A DNA stretch of 39,212 bases. Source: Enhygromyxa salina (GTDB lineage Bacteria; Myxococcota_A; Polyangia; Nannocystales; Nannocystaceae). A program made the position numbers and the translations under genes. The notes under the pieces are model-generated. The model saw only the letters and a program-made list of their open reading frames with translations. It was not told the DNA's origin and did not search any database. Within the stretch, counting starts at the first letter, position 1, and each line of letters opens with the position of its first letter. The DNA lies in NCBI RefSeq assembly GCF_002994635.1, contig NZ_PVNL01000022.1, positions 1-39,212 on the forward strand. Reading direction: 5' to 3'. Shown in pieces: positions 32,301 to 39,212 of the stretch.

Positions 32301-34717
32301 TCGAGATCCCGGCCTCGCGGTCGAGCAAGGGCGGCGTCAAGTCGGAGCCGTCGGGCACCGTGTCGCTCGAGCCTTCGGGGACCACGCCGCTCGATCCAGA
32401 CGAGCCGCTCACGCCGCGCGAGCGGGCCAAGCAAGAGCTGGCGGCCCGGATCGCCGAGCGCCGCGAGCTGGTGCTCGAGCGGCTCGACAAGCTGCTGGCG
32501 CGGACCCTCAAGCGCAGCGAGCAGAGCCGCGATCAGCTGCTGCACGCCTCGCGCAGCCTGGCTCAGGCGTTCGCCGACGACACCGCGCGGCTCGATGTCC
32601 AGGCGGTGATCCGCAACCACCGTCGGGTCCCCAAGCAGGCCCAGGGCCTCGACGCCAGCTTGCTCGAGGCCGCGGCCGTGTGGCGCAAGAACCGGCAGCT
32701 GGTGCTCAACCGCGCCTCGCTCGAGCTCCACAACGCCGGGTTCCAGCAGCGCCTGCGGGCGATCGTGGAGCGCACCAAGGACTCGACGACCATGACGATC
32801 CAGGCGGGGATCTTGCGCGGGGCCTCGCTGCTGCGCGAGTCGCTGGTCGAGTACCGCAAGGCGATCGAGGCGGGGCCGGAGCAGGCCGGGGAGGGCAGCG
32901 TCGAGGGCGGCGTCGAGCTGGCCAAGCTGCGCTTCACCCATGAGCTCGGCGGCGAGTTCGACGACAAGCGCATGGTCGAAGAGCTGGCCCGCGAGGCCCA
33001 GGCCGCCAGCTCCGAGCTGCCCGACGCGATCGAGGTGATCGGCGACGACGCGCTCACGGATCTCGAGGATCACCCGTTCGAAGAGACCGAGGTGCTGACG
33101 GTCTCGCTGCGGCGGCTGGTCGACTTCATGGTCCAGGCCGAGTTCCTCGGGGGGCTGCGCGAGCACACCGCCCGGGTCGCGCTGGCCGAGCAGCGCGCGG
33201 TCGGGGTCGCGCAGGACGTCCTGCACCTGGTCTCGTTCAACCTGTCCGAGTACGAGGCCGCCCACGCCGACGTCGAGCTGAGCCTGGCCGAGCGGGTCGG
33301 GCCGGTGATCGCCAACGGGCTGGGTCGGCTCGACGGCGAGCTCGAGCAGCTGCGCACCCTGGCCTCGAGCCTGGGCGATCGGATCGACGCGCAGCTCGGC
33401 AAGATCCTCGATCGGACCGAGGCCTACGTGATCACCGGCTCGGAGGACAGCTTCAAGCTCTACGTGCGCCACGAGCAGTCGGGCGGCGCGCTGTCCAAGG
33501 TCGGGGGGGCGACCCGCTGGGCCCAGCGGCTGTCCAAGCGCGTGCTGGTGCGGCTGCTGTATCGCTGGAGCGCGGGCGTGCTCCTGGCCCGGCGGATCCA
33601 GACCGCCGAGCGCGGCAACGTGGTCGAGCAGGTGCTCGAGTTCGTCAACGCCAACAGCCCCAAGCCCGAGGTCCTCGACGCCCTGCCGTTTTATTACTCG
33701 CAGCCGTTCTTGGGTCAGGCCCGGGTCAGCATGGAGTTTTGGGTCGGGCGCGAGGCCGAGATAGACGACATCGCCGGAGCCGTGCGCAACTGGAGGCAGG
33801 GTCGCAAGGGCGCGCTGCTGATCGTCGGCGAGGGCCACAGCGGCAAGACCTCGCTGGCCCGCTACACCGCCCGCAAGCACTTCGAGAAGCGCAACAAGTA
33901 CAACATCTTGCCGCCGCGGGGCGGCTCGGCCGACGGCGCGCTGTTCAAGTCGCGGCTCGAGAAGGAGCTCAAGCTGAGCCCCGAGCTGAGCCGTAGCTGG
34001 GACGACATCATGACCGCGATCCCGACCGGCAGCGTGGTCATGATCCACGACCTCGAGCTGTGGTGGGAGCGGTCGCTGGGCGGGGTCGCGGTGCTCGAGC
34101 AGCTCAGTGAGCTGATCGATCGCTACGGTGATCGGGTGCTGTTCATCCTCGAGCTCAACGTCCACGCGTATCGCTACATCTCGCGCACGGTCCCGCTTGG
34201 GGATCAGGCCCTGGCCGTGGTCGAGTGCCAGCCGTTCACCGCCGAGCAGCTCAAGGACGTGATCGAGGGCCGGCATCGCTCGACCGGGCTGCGGGGCGTG
34301 ATCGACGGCCGCGACGAGGACGAGCTCCCGGCCTGGAACCGCGCGCGGCTGTTCACCCGTCACTTCGACTACTCGGCCGGCTACGTCGGGGTCGCCCTGC
34401 ACAGCTGGATCACCCACGTGGATCGGCTCGAGGGCGAGGACCTGGTGATGCGCTCGCCGAAGACCCCGACGCTCGAGCCGCTCGAGCGGCTCAAGCTCGA
34501 GTGGGTCGCCCTGTTGTTGCAGTTCGTGCTGCACAAGCGGCTGACCCGGGCGCGACTGGTGCGGATCACCGGGCTCGACGCCGCGGCGCTGGATCGGGCC
34601 CTGGACACGCTCGCGCGGATGGGGCTGATCAGCGAGGACAAGCAGGGGGTCGTCGAGCTCAACCACTATGTCTCGCACCTGCTGGTCGCGAGCCTGCGCG
34701 CGCGGGGGTACCTGTGA
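29327..34717 (+). CDS. SLC12 cation-chloride cotransporter fused to helical region and ATPase
   Basis: A 1796-residue protein. Residues 1-~420 form twelve hydrophobic segments with SLC12 hallmarks: FGTFGGVFTPSILTILGVI, GGPYYIVSRSLG, FFPAVTGFTAGVNMSGD and GAPRILQALSRDRVTP. Residues ~530-700 resemble the cytosolic C-terminal domain of KCC/NKCC proteins (GLEPNTVLINW at 550, NRVDLWWTPTQGSFE, LRFLLLNDD). Residues ~740-1460 are mainly long charged helices, some coiled-coil-like. Residues ~1480-1796 form a nucleotide-binding module: Walker A GEGHSGKTS (1501-1509), a Walker B-like VVMIHDLE (1570-1577), then a winged-helix-like end (LTRARLVRITGLDAAALDRAL). Usual SLC12 proteins are about 1000-1200 residues and lack an ATPase. 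It probably couples ion cotransport to nucleotide binding for osmotic control (inference). Its TGA overlaps the GTG of the MscS-type gene. Confidence 0.85.
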   Translation: MAKRSTKFGTFGGVFTPSILTILGVIMYLRLPWVVGNGGLWVALGVIAAAHLISVMTGLSISSIATDKKVGAGGPYYIVSRSLGLPIGGTLGLALFVGLSFSISLYVIGFSESFLAQLGYDGHNIDNIRICGTITIILLTVVTLISTSFAIKTQYVILGAIALSLISIALSPGAPPAEGMHLKVPENGASIAMIFGIFFPAVTGFTAGVNMSGDLRDPKKSIPVGTMAAISTGLVVYVSLALFLAWKIPVNELQTNSNALADHARWGFLVIAGIWGATLSSGLGSIMGAPRILQALSRDRVTPVWLAKGHGKDNEPRRALLIAFAIGEAGILIGDLNAIARVVSIFFIATYGFLNLSCAIESWASTDFRPEFRIPRTFSVVGALVCVLMMIQLDIAATAAASLVFIGLFAWLKRRELALESGDTWAGVWSSLVRWGLEQLDAGGRGQRSWRPNVLSFSWRELQDHGPLLAFGNELIRDRGVLTDFRLRTSKDRREEAAQGGAAGEQGETQAQDDDDGEVTPIAGRFAREVETEDPWATVRSIAQFHGFAGLEPNTVLINWAEQRHDRAGFAKTLDELVALDFSLLLLARDPKRDFGTNNRVDLWWTPTQGSFELEMALIRFLSMSDDWRRSELRFLLLNDDPSRGDALFKSAQRALADARIQGAVKVFNNAIGNRPLYDWVRQESGDADLVVLGLPAGPLAAHPEQMLALDQLCDDIGSVLVTRGASQFEPVLQRVGHASRGGHGSGSRVRDDRSERSLTADELDAVELIPLRAPEPGELKAAARELSLAHDELATEFSTECLGLIYAHDAALIEQLRGVVDRAFDQLGKALGERVLLRQRKQLNKIQSGFLFQARRALSEFESDRLTAQVDALEHRVEGWLTQLNEIEREAPKTLTVARDPQVLAPSPEDVGSLRRAKRRLRVRHLFQGPQLSYGFNATPLYGYYLRYRSRSALALALNDMALDGYQVLLEIGRSMSEARHALDEFALRLVEIPASRSSKGGVKSEPSGTVSLEPSGTTPLDPDEPLTPRERAKQELAARIAERRELVLERLDKLLARTLKRSEQSRDQLLHASRSLAQAFADDTARLDVQAVIRNHRRVPKQAQGLDASLLEAAAVWRKNRQLVLNRASLELHNAGFQQRLRAIVERTKDSTTMTIQAGILRGASLLRESLVEYRKAIEAGPEQAGEGSVEGGVELAKLRFTHELGGEFDDKRMVEELAREAQAASSELPDAIEVIGDDALTDLEDHPFEETEVLTVSLRRLVDFMVQAEFLGGLREHTARVALAEQRAVGVAQDVLHLVSFNLSEYEAAHADVELSLAERVGPVIANGLGRLDGELEQLRTLASSLGDRIDAQLGKILDRTEAYVITGSEDSFKLYVRHEQSGGALSKVGGATRWAQRLSKRVLVRLLYRWSAGVLLARRIQTAERGNVVEQVLEFVNANSPKPEVLDALPFYYSQPFLGQARVSMEFWVGREAEIDDIAGAVRNWRQGRKGALLIVGEGHSGKTSLARYTARKHFEKRNKYNILPPRGGSADGALFKSRLEKELKLSPELSRSWDDIMTAIPTGSVVMIHDLELWWERSLGGVAVLEQLSELIDRYGDRVLFILELNVHAYRYISRTVPLGDQALAVVECQPFTAEQLKDVIEGRHRSTGLRGVIDGRDEDELPAWNRARLFTRHFDYSAGYVGVALHSWITHVDRLEGEDLVMRSPKTPTLEPLERLKLEWVALLLQFVLHKRLTRARLVRITGLDAAALDRALDTLARMGLISEDKQGVVELNHYVSHLLVASLRARGYL

Positions 34718-35517
34718 TCAGCCTGGCCGCCAGCTTCGCGCCCGAGGGCGGCGACGCCAACCCCGACGGCCTCGGGCTCGAGAGCTTCGGCATCTCGCTG
34801 TTCGACGGGCTCGACGAGCTCACGGTCACCGGGCTCGGCCTCGTCGCGTTCGTGGTGTTTGGGTTCGCCCTGTTCGCGCTGCTCGGGGCGCTGCGACGGC
34901 TGCTCGCGGTGATCCCCATGAGCAAGGCCCGGCGCAGCGCGGCGGCGCGACTGCGCCCGGTGTTCGAGACCACCGCGACGCTCGTGTATCTGCTGCTCGC
35001 GGTCCCGCTGGTGTTCAAGGCCCAGAGCGCGGTGGTCCTGACCGTCCTGTTCTTTGGCATGTTCGGCGTGCTGTGGTTTCCGATCCGGGACTTCGTCAAT
35101 GGCATGTTGATCCGGGCCGGGCAGCAGTGCGAGGTCGGGGATCGCGTGACCGTGGAGGATCGGGTCGGCGTGGTTCGGCGGCTGGGCTACCGGACCTTGA
35201 CGCTGGAGTGCGACGACGGCACCGAGGCGTTCGTACCCTACGCCCGGCTCTCGCGTGGGTCGATCGTGCGCACGCCCCAGGTCGAAGGGATCTACCGGTA
35301 TGGCTTCGACGTGGGGCTGCCGGCCGGGGATCCGCTGGTGGCGATTACCTTGATCAAGCGGCTCGCCATGCACTCGCACTGGTCTTCGGTGGTGCGGGAT
35401 CCCGAGATCGAGACGCTCGCGGACGGGGGCCTGCGGGTCAACGTGTTCGCGCTGGGTCCCGAGCACGGGCCGGCGATCGAGGCCGCGGTGCGCCGCGGGC
35501 TGCACGACGCCGCCTGA
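34714..35517 (+). CDS. MscS-family mechanosensitive channel, short form
   Basis: A 267-residue MscS-type protein. Hydrophobic helices at about 38-62 and 85-115 are followed by the conserved junction (FPIRDFVNGMLIRAGQQCEVGD) and the beta domain (VTVEDRVGVVRRLGYRTLTLECDDGTEAFVPYARL), then an alpha/beta C-terminal part. Helix TM3 leads straight into the beta domain as in MscS, so the pore and vestibule base are present; the number of N-terminal helices is low, near the minimal form. The GTG at 34714 overlaps the upstream TGA (GTGA), so translation is coupled to the SLC12 fusion. Opening under membrane tension would release ions and small solutes. Confidence 0.85.
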   Translation: MISLAASFAPEGGDANPDGLGLESFGISLFDGLDELTVTGLGLVAFVVFGFALFALLGALRRLLAVIPMSKARRSAAARLRPVFETTATLVYLLLAVPLVFKAQSAVVLTVLFFGMFGVLWFPIRDFVNGMLIRAGQQCEVGDRVTVEDRVGVVRRLGYRTLTLECDDGTEAFVPYARLSRGSIVRTPQVEGIYRYGFDVGLPAGDPLVAITLIKRLAMHSHWSSVVRDPEIETLADGGLRVNVFALGPEHGPAIEAAVRRGLHDAA

Positions 35518-35554
35518 CGCGGCGCGTGTTTGGTTCGGTGGTCCGAGCTACTAC

Positions 35555-35590
35555 GGGATCTGGTTCGGGATCTGGTTCGCGATCTGGGTC
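35555..35590. repeat. Three 12-bp tandem repeats after the MscS-type gene
   Basis: GGGATCTGGTTC occurs twice in tandem, with a third degenerate copy (GCGATCTGGGTC). It lies in the gap between convergent genes. It is not a hairpin and has no coding role that I can see. Confidence 0.7.
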
Positions 35591-35619
35591 ACGATCCCCA
35601 AGCCGAGCCGCGGTCGGGC

Positions 35620-36555
35620 TCAGACCGGGGTCGGCGAGGTTCCCTCGGCCAGCAGCGCTTGCACGTAGACCATTACCAGGTCGTGATAGTACTGCCGCTG
35701 CAGCCGGCTCGCGCCCAGGCCAAGGGTCGTCAACAGGTTTCCAGCACAGGACTTCCTGGGCGCGAGCGACCTCGGTCGACAGGCGCGCGGCCCCGATCCG
35801 ATTGTCGCTGCGCTGGTAGTAGAGGTGCAGGCGCCCACGAACAGGTGCCAGTAGCGATTGCCGCTGTCGTCGGCGCTCGGCACCAGCACCACCGCGAAGC
35901 CGTCGTCGATCGGAGCGTCGAGGCTCAGGGCCACCGTCGCGGCCACGAACTCGCCGCCGTCGGGCGCACGCACGTCGAGCGAGTCCTGATCGCTGGCCGG
36001 GACGTCGGCCCGCTGGCTGCGGGCAAACCGAGACTCGCGGGCGGGGACCAGCCGCAGCTGCCCGAGGTCGAACCGGAAGCGATCAATGTAGACCGTGTCG
36101 TTGGCGCTGCCCTTGGTCTGACGAAACAGGAAGAGATCGTCGCCGACCGACACCGCCCGGACCGCCGCGCCGGGCCGGGTAGCGATCGCCGTGGTGTTGG
36201 GCTTGCGGTCACCATCGAGGCCCGGGACCGGAGCTGCGATCACCCGCATGGCCGCTGGCGCGACCTCGGTCGGAAACTCGAGCAGCACATAGGGCGACCA
36301 CGCCGCGCTCGGATCACTCGCGGAGCTCGTCACCGACTCGCGGGCCGACTCGGCCTCCCCGACCGAGGTGACATCGAGGACGTTGTAGAGGATGTCGTCG
36401 AAGTCAGCCTGCGTGTCCCCAACCACGTGCGGGCGCGTGACGAACGACACGACATAACCCTGATGGTTGACGGTGCAGACGGAATCATAGGACTCACTGA
36501 GCGATCGAGAATGTGATGTATAGCGAAACGCGCGCTGTGTGTGCTGTTCGCACAT
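35620..36555 (-). CDS. Unknown protein with compensating frameshifts
   Basis: A 311-codon open frame, but the stretch from about 35832 down to 35747 is very likely read out of frame. In the neighbouring frame it gives LHLYYQRSDNRIGAARLSTE followed by VARAQEVL, which looks like real protein; the annotated frame there is Ser/Thr/Arg/Pro-rich nonsense. Before and after this stretch the annotated frame is convincing (YVVSFVTRPHVVGDTQADFD; LLTTLGLGASRLQRQYYHDL). One base missing near 35832 and one extra near 35747 would explain it. The N-terminus is also odd: a poorly coding, less GC-rich stretch above about 36480, so the real start may be missing. No family recognised; parts resemble strand-rich regions of large myxobacterial secreted proteins. 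Confidence 0.5.
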   Translation of the reverse strand: MCEQHTQRAFRYTSHSRSLSESYDSVCTVNHQGYVVSFVTRPHVVGDTQADFDDILYNVLDVTSVGEAESARESVTSSASDPSAAWSPYVLLEFPTEVAPAAMRVIAAPVPGLDGDRKPNTTAIATRPGAAVRAVSVGDDLFLFRQTKGSANDTVYIDRFRFDLGQLRLVPARESRFARSQRADVPASDQDSLDVRAPDGGEFVAATVALSLDAPIDDGFAVVLVPSADDSGNRYWHLFVGACTSTTSAATIGSGPRACRPRSLAPRKSCAGNLLTTLGLGASRLQRQYYHDLVMVYVQALLAEGTSPTPV

Positions 36556-36714
36556 AGCATTCGCGCAAGCCCCGAGAGCTGCCCAATTCCCCGGCGGGGT
36601 CGAAACGTGGGGTTCCCTCGCTCGGGGTATTCAGCTACCCTGCAACTCGATGCAGCAGCGAGACCGACAAGACCCTTACCTCGGAGTTGATGCCAGCAAC
36701 ACCGTGGCGTCTCC

Positions 36715-37797
36715 ATGTTCCCGTGCCAGGGCGTCGACGTCTCCTCCAATCAGGGTGACTACGATTGGGACGCGGCGGTTCGCGACGGCAACATCAAGTT
36801 TGCGGTCGCACGCAACTCGATCGGCTACAACACCCAGGATACTCATTTCGCCAAGAACTGGGCCGCGCTGGCCCAGCGCGGAATTCTGCGCGGCGCCTAC
36901 CATTTCGCGTACCCCGAGTCGGTAAGCCCCGGCATGACCCCGGCCGAAGATGCCCAGCAAGAGGCCGGCTACTTCTGCGATCTGGTGCTCGCCGCCGAGG
37001 CCCAGGTAAACCCCGGCCAACCGATGTTCGACGGCAAGACGCTTCCGGCGGTGCTCGATTACGAGCAAAAGCCTTCGCTGAGCCATGCCGACCAACGGGC
37101 CTGGGTCAATGCATGGATCACAACCACACAATCCAGGCTTCGCCGATCCGTCATCATCTACTCGGGCCCCAACACCTGGACCGCCGACTTCGAGGGTGAC
37201 CCATGGCTGACCAACCTGCCATTTTGGATCGCTCACTACAGCAATGGCACAGCCCCCAACATCAGCCCCTGGTCACGCTGGGTGTTCTGGCAATGGAGCG
37301 GCGGAGGCTCAGGTGACACCTATCAACAATTGACGGGCAGCAATTTCCCCGGGGTCCCCAACGGCGGCGCCGTCGACATCAACGCATTTTGGGGCAGCGA
37401 GGCGCAGCTGAACATGCTCGGCGACCCAAGCTACGATCGCTGGCTAACCCCGAAGGCAAGGTCGACGCCAACCCCTACGCCCACCCCAACAATCCAGCAC
37501 CACATCCCCGGTCGACCAAGCGCTGACCAAGCTACTCCAAGCACGAACCCTAATCGACGCGGCGATCGCCGACCTCCAGTCAAGCACCTAGTACCGCGAA
37601 CCCGAAGTCCGCTCCGGGTTTGCACGGCACTGAGGCTCAATGGCAGTGTCGCGGCTCCTCGCAGTACGCCCGCGAATCAAGCGCTGCGGGCCGAAGAGGA
37701 GCGAGCCGGCGCTCGAGGCCGGCGCAATCGCGGTGCTACCACAGTTGCCACCATAGAGCGGAAGAGGTTGCCACTGTCTACGCAACTATACGCATGA
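36715..37797 (+). CDS. GH25-family lysozyme, frameshifted near the C-terminus
   Basis: Residues 1-~235 match GH25 (Cpl-1/Chalaropsis-type) muramidases: CQGVDVSSNQG (Asp8), FAVARNSIG, RGAYHFAYP, VLDYEQ (Asp115, Glu117 catalytic), SVIIYSGPNTW, FWIAHY and VFWQWSGG. It cuts the glycan of peptidoglycan. No signal peptide is visible. After WL (codon 243) the open frame becomes low-quality and runs to 37797. The adjacent frames continue better: NPEGKVDANPYAHPNN, then STTSPVDQALTKLL and QARTLIDAAIADLQSST ending with TAG at 37589-37591. So two single-base shifts near 37445 and 37495 are likely, and the true end is about 37591. The start codon at 36715 is provisional. Confidence 0.7.
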   Translation: MFPCQGVDVSSNQGDYDWDAAVRDGNIKFAVARNSIGYNTQDTHFAKNWAALAQRGILRGAYHFAYPESVSPGMTPAEDAQQEAGYFCDLVLAAEAQVNPGQPMFDGKTLPAVLDYEQKPSLSHADQRAWVNAWITTTQSRLRRSVIIYSGPNTWTADFEGDPWLTNLPFWIAHYSNGTAPNISPWSRWVFWQWSGGGSGDTYQQLTGSNFPGVPNGGAVDINAFWGSEAQLNMLGDPSYDRWLTPKARSTPTPTPTPTIQHHIPGRPSADQATPSTNPNRRGDRRPPVKHLVPRTRSPLRVCTALRLNGSVAAPRSTPANQALRAEEERAGARGRRNRGATTVATIERKRLPLSTQLYA

Positions 37798-37921
37798 CGG
37801 AGCGTGCGGTGCAGGGTTGAGGATTGACCAGAAGCGGCGCCTTCGTCGGCAGTTAATTGAGGCTGAACAATATCTGCACGCGAACATGATCGCTCCGCTT
37901 TGTTCGTGGCACCCACCAGTC
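37592..37921. other. Gap without a convincing gene
   Basis: About 330 bp between the likely end of the lysozyme gene and the next lipoprotein. Open frames here are Arg/Ser-rich or lack family-like sequence on both strands. Base composition is more AT-rich than average from about 37740 to 37900. GTTGCCA occurs twice (about 37743 and 37770). No transfer RNA or clear terminator was seen. Confidence 0.5.
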
Positions 37922-38806
37922 GTGAATACTAAACACGTACTTTCTCTGACCCTAGGTGCCTGTTTCGTCTTGGGGGCGTGCGATGCACCGAACAACCCAG
38001 TCGATGAGACCGGCGACGCCACGGCCGGCGACGGCGATGGCGACGGCGACGGCGACTCGACCGGCGACGGCGATGGCGACACGACCGGCGACGGCGACGG
38101 CGACGGTGGTGACGGCGACGGCGACGGCGACGGCGACGACAACGGAGAAGGTGGTGACGGCGACCGCGAACCGTACGACGGCTGGTGCGAGGTGTGCGTG
38201 GACCCGCCGCCGAACATGAGTTGCAACCTGGTCGCAGGCCCGATGCAGAACGTAGCATTCACGACTTCGCCCAAGGAAGATGTGTATGAACTCGACGAGG
38301 ACTGCACGGTGTCGAGCGTCTCAGCGACCCAGGTCCAGCTGGGCTGTCAGTCCTACGAAACCATCACCATTGACCTCATGCTCAACGAGCCGTGGACGCC
38401 GAACTTCGAGGTCGGCGCGACCTTGCACCTGACCGCGAGCGCCTACAACACCGACTGGTTGGAGGTCGACTGGCGCCTCGATCATCTCGATCAGACCCTG
38501 GCGATCGCGGGGCGGCACGCCTTCTACTACGCGACAACGTTCGAAAGCATCGGGCTTGACACGATCCCAGTCGGTGTGGTCATCGACGCTTGCACGCCGG
38601 ATTGCTACGACAGCATGGCTGAGCGTGACGTGGGCTTGACCTTCGAGTTCGAGGGCGAGCAGGCGACGCTGTTTAGCGGCGGACACGACACCATCGCCGA
38701 GCACGCTGTCTGGGTGACCCACGCCAGGAAGAAGGTCTGCGATCTGTACATCGACCAGCCCAACGGCCACATCGGCGTGTTCGTCTCGGGCAAGCCTAAG
38801 GGCTAG
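37922..38806 (+). CDS. Lipoprotein with GD linker
   Basis: A 294-residue lipoprotein from the GTG at 37922, which leads directly into the signal peptide (HVLSLTLGACFVLGAC). The ATG at 37886 would add 12 residues. A Gly-Asp/Thr linker covers residues about 30-80. The mature domain (about 210 residues) has Cys pairs (WCEVCVD, SCNL, DEDCTV, LGCQSY, ACTPDC) and strand-like segments (TITIDLMLNEPWTPNFEVG, WLEVDWRLDHLDQTLAIAG). No family recognised. It is intact, unlike its two upstream neighbours, and is followed by a strong hairpin. Confidence 0.75.
   Translation: MNTKHVLSLTLGACFVLGACDAPNNPVDETGDATAGDGDGDGDGDSTGDGDGDTTGDGDGDGGDGDGDGDGDDNGEGGDGDREPYDGWCEVCVDPPPNMSCNLVAGPMQNVAFTTSPKEDVYELDEDCTVSSVSATQVQLGCQSYETITIDLMLNEPWTPNFEVGATLHLTASAYNTDWLEVDWRLDHLDQTLAIAGRHAFYYATTFESIGLDTIPVGVVIDACTPDCYDSMAERDVGLTFEFEGEQATLFSGGHDTIAEHAVWVTHARKKVCDLYIDQPNGHIGVFVSGKPKG
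38026..38164 (+). repeat. Gly-Asp codon repeat (linker of the 37922-38806 lipoprotein)
   Basis: Mostly GGC-GAC/GAT codons encoding GDGDGDGD, with Ser, Thr, Asn and Glu interruptions. Confidence 0.85.
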
Positions 38807-38885
38807 CGCCGCGAGCCCGACTCATCCCAGCGTCGGTCCCATCCGATACGGGAGCGGAGGAGGCGTGAACGTCGCGCCGCCGTCG

Positions 38886-38917
38886 AGAAGGATCGACTCT
38901 TTCGAGTCGAACCTTCT
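38886..38917. terminator. Strong hairpin between convergent genes
   Basis: A 14-bp stem with one A/A mismatch (AGAAGGATCGACTC with GAGTCGAACCTTCT) and a TTTC loop. It lies between the lipoprotein stop at 38806 and the minus-strand stop at 38976, so it could serve both transcripts. There is no T-run. Confidence 0.5.
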
Positions 38918-38975
38918 TGGCGTTTCATGCTCTCGATGTCGCGGGGCGAACGCGGCGGACTCACCGCATGCGCCA

Positions 38976-39212
38976 TTACCCCTTCAACGCCCCCCCGAGC
39001 ACCGGCAACAGCCGCCCCAACCCAGGCTTGAATTCCATCATCACCAACGCCCGCCCCATCGCCGGCAGATTCCGATGATCCACAAACCAGGGCGGCTTCG
39101 GCTGAATCCGAAACGGCAGATCCATCACCGTCTTCTCCAGCGGCTCCCACAGCAGATTGTTATGTGACATCCCAATCCCGCTCTGCACGTCCGCCTGGGT
39201 GTTCCCCGGAAA
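38976..39212 (-). CDS. C-terminal fragment of an unrecognised protein
   Basis: The minus strand is open from the window edge to a stop at 38976, giving about 78 C-terminal residues: FPGNTQADVQSG, IGMSHNNLLWEPLEKTVMD, LPFRIQPKPPWFVDH and KPGLGRLLPVLGGALKG at the end. There is no start within the fragment that must be used; GTG and ATG codons inside it are probably internal. The His-Asn and Pro-Pro-Trp-Phe segment may be part of an enzyme's substrate domain, but no family can be assigned from this piece. The codon use looks like that of normal coding DNA for this genome. Confidence 0.55.
   Translation of the reverse strand, partial: FPGNTQADVQSGIGMSHNNLLWEPLEKTVMDLPFRIQPKPPWFVDHRNLPAMGRALVMMEFKPGLGRLLPVLGGALKG

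Noticed and set aside
29318..34678. Two long minus-strand open frames (about 29318-32104 and 32201-34678)
   Set aside because: They lie fully opposite the SLC12 fusion gene and are rich in Arg, Gln, Leu and Pro with no motif; typical antisense shadows in high-GC DNA.

Overview
The window looks like chromosomal DNA of a myxobacterium of the Nannocystaceae type (the Nannocystis, Plesiocystis and Enhygromyxa group). The reasons are high GC, very frequent GTG starts, about a dozen predicted lipoproteins, and the Gly-Asp linkers (GDGDGDP-like) that follow the lipobox in six separate genes, a habit I associate with that family. No rRNA, tRNA, CRISPR array, transposase or phage structural gene was seen.

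Layout. 1-1.0 kb: the N-terminus of one lipoprotein gene and a frameshifted Cys-rich lipoprotein gene, both on minus. 1.08-3.64 kb: a large multidomain protein with a PD-(D/E)XK-like nuclease region, a DUF2075 helicase and a C-terminal S24 (LexA-like) peptidase domain. 3.7-9.9 kb: a tightly packed plus-strand lipid operon (short lipoprotein, alpha/beta hydrolase, secreted lipase-like lipoprotein, KAS III-like synthase, FabG-like reductase, acyl-CoA synthetase) with 1-4 bp stop/start overlaps. 10-11.3 kb: two more lipoproteins. 11.3-18.1 kb: a minus-strand run with a copper monooxygenase-like lipoprotein, a putative DNA-binding protein, an outer-membrane barrel-like protein, a GT-C glycosyltransferase and a VWA-like membrane protein. 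18.2-21.0 kb: a CFI-box exported protein and two small envelope proteins. 21.1-23.5 kb (minus): a septoil-knot protein, CoA-transferase subunit A and a GH19 chitinase-like lipoprotein. 23.5-27.6 kb: a carotenoid cleavage oxygenase, a TPR-like helical protein and a lipoprotein. 27.6-29.2 kb (minus): a DUF924 protein and glyoxalase II. 29.3-35.5 kb: a 1796-residue SLC12 (cation-chloride cotransporter) protein fused to a long helical region and an ATPase, translationally coupled to a MscS-type channel. 35.6-39.2 kb: a less orderly end with frame-disrupted genes (an unknown protein and a GH25 lysozyme), one intact lipoprotein and the 3' end of a last gene.

How it fits together. The 3.7-9.9 kb operon reads as uptake and remodelling of lipids: surface lipase, acyl activation, condensation, ketoreduction. 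The 29.3-35.5 kb pair reads as an osmotic or ion-balance module in which salt cotransport, a nucleotide-binding switch and a mechanosensitive valve are made together. The 1.08-3.64 kb protein reads as a stress- or damage-triggered nuclease/helicase that may cut itself between its effector and S24 parts. These functional readings are inferences from domain content.

Two general features recur. At least six starts have a TAnnnT -10-like hexamer 6-10 nt upstream and no clear Shine-Dalgarno sequence, which suggests leaderless transcripts. Several genes at the two ends of the window carry single-base frame disruptions, which are either real decay or base-calling errors.
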